Below are positions 6,528-9,159 of a stretch of 9,159 nt of DNA, piece by piece. Where the stretch lies: positions 1 through 9,159 of the forward strand of contig CAZKDV010000093.1 in assembly GCA_964551645.1 (NCBI GenBank), written 5' to 3'. A program made the position numbers and the translations under genes. The notes beneath the pieces were generated by a model that worked only from the letters and a program-made list of their open reading frames with translations, did not search any database and was not told the origin of the DNA. Within the stretch, counting starts at the first letter, position 1, and the number at the start of each line of letters is the position of its first letter. The stretch comes from CAZKDV01 sp964551645 (lineage in GTDB: Bacteria; Bacteroidota; Bacteroidia; Bacteroidales; DTU049).

Positions 6528-7570
6528 TGAAAAAGAAAAGATTTGCTCGAGTACTTGGAATTACAGTTTTAATTTTTGTAGTTGTATTTTCCTTAAGCAT
6601 TGCTTATGTATATAAAATGTTTTTATCCAAAAATGTGTTAATTAAAGATAATGAAAGCATAGTTATTTTTATTCCAACAGGAAGTAATTTTGATGCTATA
6701 CTAAATATTTTCGAAGAAAAAAACATCTTAATTTCTAATAAAAGTTTTGTACAAACTGCCAAACATAAGGGTTATTGTGGTTCTGTTAAATCGGGCAGAT
6801 ATCGTATCCCAAATAATATTTCAAACAATCAGCTTGTAAATATATTGATGTCAGGGCAACAAGAAGCAGTGAATTTAGTTTTCAACAATATCAGATTAGT
6901 TGAAGATTTATGCAAAAAAATTGCAACTCAACTTGAATTTTCTGCCGATTCTTTATGTGAATTATTGCAAAACGAAGCAGTTGCTAATAAATATGGCTTT
7001 ACCATAGAGTCGTTTCGCACTATGTTTTTACCCAATACATATCAGATGTTTTGGAATATTTCTCCCGAACAATTTATCGAAAAAATGTATAATGAGTATA
7101 ATACATTTTGGAATAAAGACAGAGTTGAAAAAGCTGAAAACATAGGATTGTCCTTAGCGGAAGTTTCAATCTTAGCATCTATTGTCGAAGGAGAAACAAC
7201 TAAAAAAGATGAAATGGCAACAATTGCCGGAGTTTATATAAACAGATTAAATCGTGGGATGTTGCTACAAGCTGACCCAACAGTTGTTTATGCTCTGCAA
7301 GATTTTAATATAAAAAGAGTTTTAACAAAACATCTTGAAATTGATTCGCATTATAACACATATAAATATTTGGGCTTGCCACCCGGCCCAATTCGTTATC
7401 CCGAACCAAATACAATTGATGCAGTCTTAAATTATCAAAAACATGATTTTATATTTATGTGTGCCAAAGCTGATTTTTCGGGTTATCATGCTTTTGCAAA
7501 AAATGCAAGAGAACATGGAATTAATGCAGAAAATTATCGTAAAGCTTTAAATAAGAAAAAAGTTCGATAA
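6527..7570 (+). CDS. mltG: Endolytic murein transglycosylase MltG (YceG family)
   Basis: The 347-residue inner-membrane lytic transglycosylase cleaves nascent glycan strands in the periplasm and is thought to set where strand synthesis ends. Seen: basic N-terminus (MKKKRFAR), membrane segment at about 9-30, a LysM-like subdomain (about 42-110, including GSVKSGRYRIP), and the YceG catalytic domain with ASIVEGETTKKDE (residues 218-230; the Glu at 221 matches the catalytic Glu of Escherichia coli MltG by motif), AGVYINRLNRGMLLQADPTV and LGLPPGPIRYPEPNTIDAVL. The length agrees with the family. Start choice: ATG 6527 overlaps the upstream TGA as TGATG, a typical coupled junction. A TTG at 6524 would add one residue and is less likely. 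It is the last gene of the operon; no convincing terminator is seen in the 67 nt before pgk. Confidence 0.95.
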   Translation: MKKKRFARVLGITVLIFVVVFSLSIAYVYKMFLSKNVLIKDNESIVIFIPTGSNFDAILNIFEEKNILISNKSFVQTAKHKGYCGSVKSGRYRIPNNISNNQLVNILMSGQQEAVNLVFNNIRLVEDLCKKIATQLEFSADSLCELLQNEAVANKYGFTIESFRTMFLPNTYQMFWNISPEQFIEKMYNEYNTFWNKDRVEKAENIGLSLAEVSILASIVEGETTKKDEMATIAGVYINRLNRGMLLQADPTVVYALQDFNIKRVLTKHLEIDSHYNTYKYLGLPPGPIRYPEPNTIDAVLNYQKHDFIFMCAKADFSGYHAFAKNAREHGINAENYRKALNKKKVR

Positions 7571-7605
7571 AAGACTAAAAACTGTTTTATGTAAAAAATA
7601 TTTAT

Positions 7606-7613
7606 CATTTTTG
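7606..7613 (+). promoter_or_regulatory. Candidate -7 element for pgk
   Basis: CATTTTTG differs from TAnnTTTG at one base and lies 24 nt before the pgk ATG, followed by CAAAAAC. The element ahead of the 4415 operon (TATTTTTG then CCAAAAA) has almost the same context, which supports it. No good -33 TTG is visible, so read-through from mltG may also contribute. Confidence 0.4.
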
Positions 7614-7637
7614 CAAAAACACTAAATATATAAAAAA

Positions 7638-8822
7638 ATGCAAGGAATAGAAAAAGTCAATTTTAAAGGGAAACGCGTCCTCATTAGAGTAGATTTCAAT
7701 GTTCCCTTAAATCAAAATCAAGAAATTGTTGATGATACAAGGATCAAAGAGTCTTTGCCAACTATCAAGAAAGTTATTGATGGGGGCGGAATTGCAATTT
7801 TGATGTCCCATCTTGGACGACCAAAAGGGCATGAAGTTGGCTTTTCTCTCAATCCTATTGCTATTCACCTCACTAAGCTACTTAATCAAAATGTTGTTTT
7901 TGATAGAAATTTATTTAGTTTAAATACTAAGAATGTAATACATAAACTTGAGCCAGGCACTATTGCATTGCTTGAAAATTTAAGATTTTATCCGCAAGAA
8001 GAAAAAGCAGACGAACAATTTGCTAAAGAATTATCCGAACTTGCAGATATATATATAAATGATGCTTTTGGAACAGCACACCGAGAACATGCTTCAACAG
8101 CTACAGTAGCAAAATTTTTCAAGCATAAATATCCCGGCTTATTGCTTGAAAATGAGATTAATAATTTAAACAAGATTTTAAATACCGAAAAACGACCTTT
8201 TACGGCAATAATTGGGGGGGCAAAAATTTCTTCCAAAATTGATGTTATCAGAAATTTAATTAATAAGGTTGATAATCTAATTATTGGAGGTGGAATGGCT
8301 TTTACTTTTATTAAAGCATTGGGCGGAAATGTCGGGAATTCGCTTGTTGAAGAAGATAAATTAGATGTTGCTAGGGATACTATTTCAGAAATGATGCGTA
8401 AGGGCGTAAATATTTATTTGCCCGTTGATGCAGTTATTGCAGATAGCTTTTCTGACGAAGCAGATGTTAAAGTATGCGATTGTGATGATATCCCGAAAGA
8501 TTGGATGGGACTTGACATTGGTCGTAGGAGTGTAAAACGATTTGCAGAGATTGTGAATGCTTCTGAAACAATATTATGGAATGGTCCTTTAGGTGTTTTT
8601 GAACTTTCTAAGTTTAAACAAGGAACCAAGTCTATGGCAATTTCAGTTGCTAGTGCTACTATTCGCGGGGCTTACTCGCTAATTGGCGGTGGAGATAGCG
8701 TTGCAGCTATTAATAAATATAATCTTGCCGACCAAATTTCGTATGTTTCAACAGGAGGAGGTGCAATGTTAGAATATCTTGAAGGAAAAACCCTTCCAGC
8801 TATCAAGGCTCTGAGCGAATAG
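7638..8822 (+). CDS. pgk: Phosphoglycerate kinase
   Basis: The 394-residue cytoplasmic glycolytic enzyme transfers phosphate between 1,3-bisphosphoglycerate and ADP to give 3-phosphoglycerate and ATP. Seen: the N-domain signature KRVLIRVDFNVPL (12-24) with Arg17, Asp19 and Asn21 at substrate-binding positions; SHLGRPKG (57-64) with the conserved basic patch; LLENLRFYPQEEKAD (111-125); NDAFGTAHREHAS (141-153); GGAKISSK (193-200) in the nucleotide domain; IIGGGMAFTFIKALG; LWNGPLGVFE (323-332); and the hinge/phosphate loop GGGDS (360-364). All signature blocks are intact and the length is standard. It is separated from mltG by 67 nt with a candidate promoter. It ends only 2 nt from the stop codon of the convergent gene, so its transcript must end inside, or run into, that gene. 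Confidence 0.98.
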   Translation: MQGIEKVNFKGKRVLIRVDFNVPLNQNQEIVDDTRIKESLPTIKKVIDGGGIAILMSHLGRPKGHEVGFSLNPIAIHLTKLLNQNVVFDRNLFSLNTKNVIHKLEPGTIALLENLRFYPQEEKADEQFAKELSELADIYINDAFGTAHREHASTATVAKFFKHKYPGLLLENEINNLNKILNTEKRPFTAIIGGAKISSKIDVIRNLINKVDNLIIGGGMAFTFIKALGGNVGNSLVEEDKLDVARDTISEMMRKGVNIYLPVDAVIADSFSDEADVKVCDCDDIPKDWMGLDIGRRSVKRFAEIVNASETILWNGPLGVFELSKFKQGTKSMAISVASATIRGAYSLIGGGDSVAAINKYNLADQISYVSTGGGAMLEYLEGKTLPAIKALSE

Positions 8823-8824
8823 TC

Positions 8825-9159
8825 TTAAAACATTAAGTGCATTTGTGATTTTTGTTTCCAGCCGGCTTGGCTCTCATATTTGACGAAATGAATTTTTAAA
8901 TCTGCTTGACTTTCGTAGTCAACAAAATATATTTTCTTTTGGGCTTGACTCTCATACTGAACGAAGTACCATTTGCCATTGTTTTTGCCTGCCTGACTTT
9001 CATAATTTACTTTGTAAACCAATAAATCTGCTTGACTTTCGTAGTCAACAACATAAACTTTTACATCTGCTTGACTTGAATACTGTACGGAATATACTTT
9101 TTGAGAATTTGCATTTTGCAAAAAAAATAGTCCAAAAAATAAAAAAATAAAAATTCGCA
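8825..9159 (-). CDS. DUF6150-like secreted repeat protein, 5' end beyond the window
   Basis: The frame stays open from the TAA at 8825 to the window edge. Read from the edge, it gives RIFIFLFFGLFFLQNANSQ (positions 9157-9101) and then KVYSVQYSSQAD. The hydrophobic run followed by NANSQ is a clear Sec signal peptide, so the true start is probably only a few codons beyond 9159. A TTG at 9121 would cut the signal peptide in half. The mature part (about 92 residues) is six short repeats of the form [V/I/W]-[Y/H]-x-V-x-Y-x-S-Q-A and ends GWKQKSQMHLMF. From memory this matches DUF6150, a family of unknown function common in Bacteroidota; no search was possible. The repeats alternate hydrophobic and polar residues, suggesting a small beta-repeat fold in the periplasm or outside the cell. 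Tyr is abundant and no Cys is present. It is convergent with pgk, with 2 nt between stops. Confidence 0.8.
   Translation of the reverse strand, partial: RIFIFLFFGLFFLQNANSQKVYSVQYSSQADVKVYVVDYESQADLLVYKVNYESQAGKNNGKWYFVQYESQAQKKIYFVDYESQADLKIHFVKYESQAGWKQKSQMHLMF
8861..9097 (-). repeat. Six tandem ~11-residue YxVxYESQA coding repeats
   Basis: On the minus strand the units are VYSVQYSSQAD, VYVVDYESQAD, VYKVNYESQAG, WYFVQYESQA, IYFVDYESQAD and IHFVKYESQAG, joined by two to five linker residues. The longest linker (KNNGK) follows unit 3 and splits the array into two groups of three. At DNA level 28 bases at 8898-8925 recur identically at 9024-9051, 126 bp (42 codons) apart. That spacing equals three units and suggests a duplication of a three-unit block. 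Confidence 0.88.

Noticed and set aside
6524..6529. TTG at 6524 as the mltG start
   Set aside because: The adjacent ATG at 6527 gives the same protein minus one residue and forms the usual TGATG coupled junction.
7571..7637. Terminator between mltG and pgk
   Set aside because: Only a weak A/T stem (TAAAA/TTTTA) is present, without GC pairs or a proper T tract.
8214..8220. Run of seven G in pgk as a phase-variation tract
   Set aside because: It encodes the conserved Ile-Gly-Gly-Ala loop of an essential glycolytic enzyme, the frame is intact, and the tract is short.
8850..9100. CRISPR-like spaced DNA repeats
   Set aside because: The repeats vary, are in phase with a coding frame, and translate to a regular protein repeat with a signal peptide. 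There are no unique spacers of constant size.
9119..9121. TTG at 9121 as the start of the repeat protein
   Set aside because: The frame remains open to the window edge and encodes the hydrophobic core of a signal peptide upstream of it, so this TTG is an internal Leu codon.

Overview
The window looks like a draft or metagenome-derived contig from an AT-rich member of the Bacteroidota. Four things point there: a short 287-residue primary sigma factor without region 1.1, TAnnTTTG-like -7 promoter elements, a large secreted protein built from cysteine-bearing Ig/PKD-like modules of the kind exported by type IX secretion, and a DUF6150-like 'YESQAD' repeat protein. Genus cannot be told from what is visible.

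Layout. (1) 1-1591, minus: the 5' part of a modular surface or secreted protein. It is interrupted by a 100-N scaffold gap (197-296) inside a 435-bp tandem repeat and runs off the left edge. (2) 1832-4199, minus: the primary sigma factor rpoD lies downstream of an HtrA/DegP-type periplasmic serine protease, and a good intrinsic terminator (1721-1767) follows rpoD. (3) 4200-4414: a divergent intergenic region with two palindromes sharing ATTGTA half-sites and a good -7 element for the rightward genes. (4) 4415-7570, plus: a tightly packed operon of an unknown single-pass membrane protein, dapF, a GNAT acetyltransferase and mltG, with junctions of +1, 0 and -1 nt. (5) 7638-8822, plus: pgk, with its own weak promoter. 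(6) 8825-9159, minus: a DUF6150-like secreted repeat protein whose start codon lies beyond the right edge. It meets pgk tail to tail with 2 nt between the stop codons.

How the genes fit together. The operon carries two cell-wall functions: DapF makes meso-diaminopimelate for peptidoglycan and lysine, and MltG cleaves nascent glycan strands. The membrane protein and the acetyltransferase are carried with them. The divergent HtrA protease handles envelope protein quality control, so region 2-4 is broadly an envelope locus next to the housekeeping sigma factor. The rest is mostly conventional core genome. The most informative non-routine observations are the repeat-driven assembly gap, whose true length can be predicted from the sequence, the paired palindromes, and the repeat protein at the right edge. 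I saw no CRISPR array, tRNA, rRNA, insertion sequence, phage gene or recognisable defence system.
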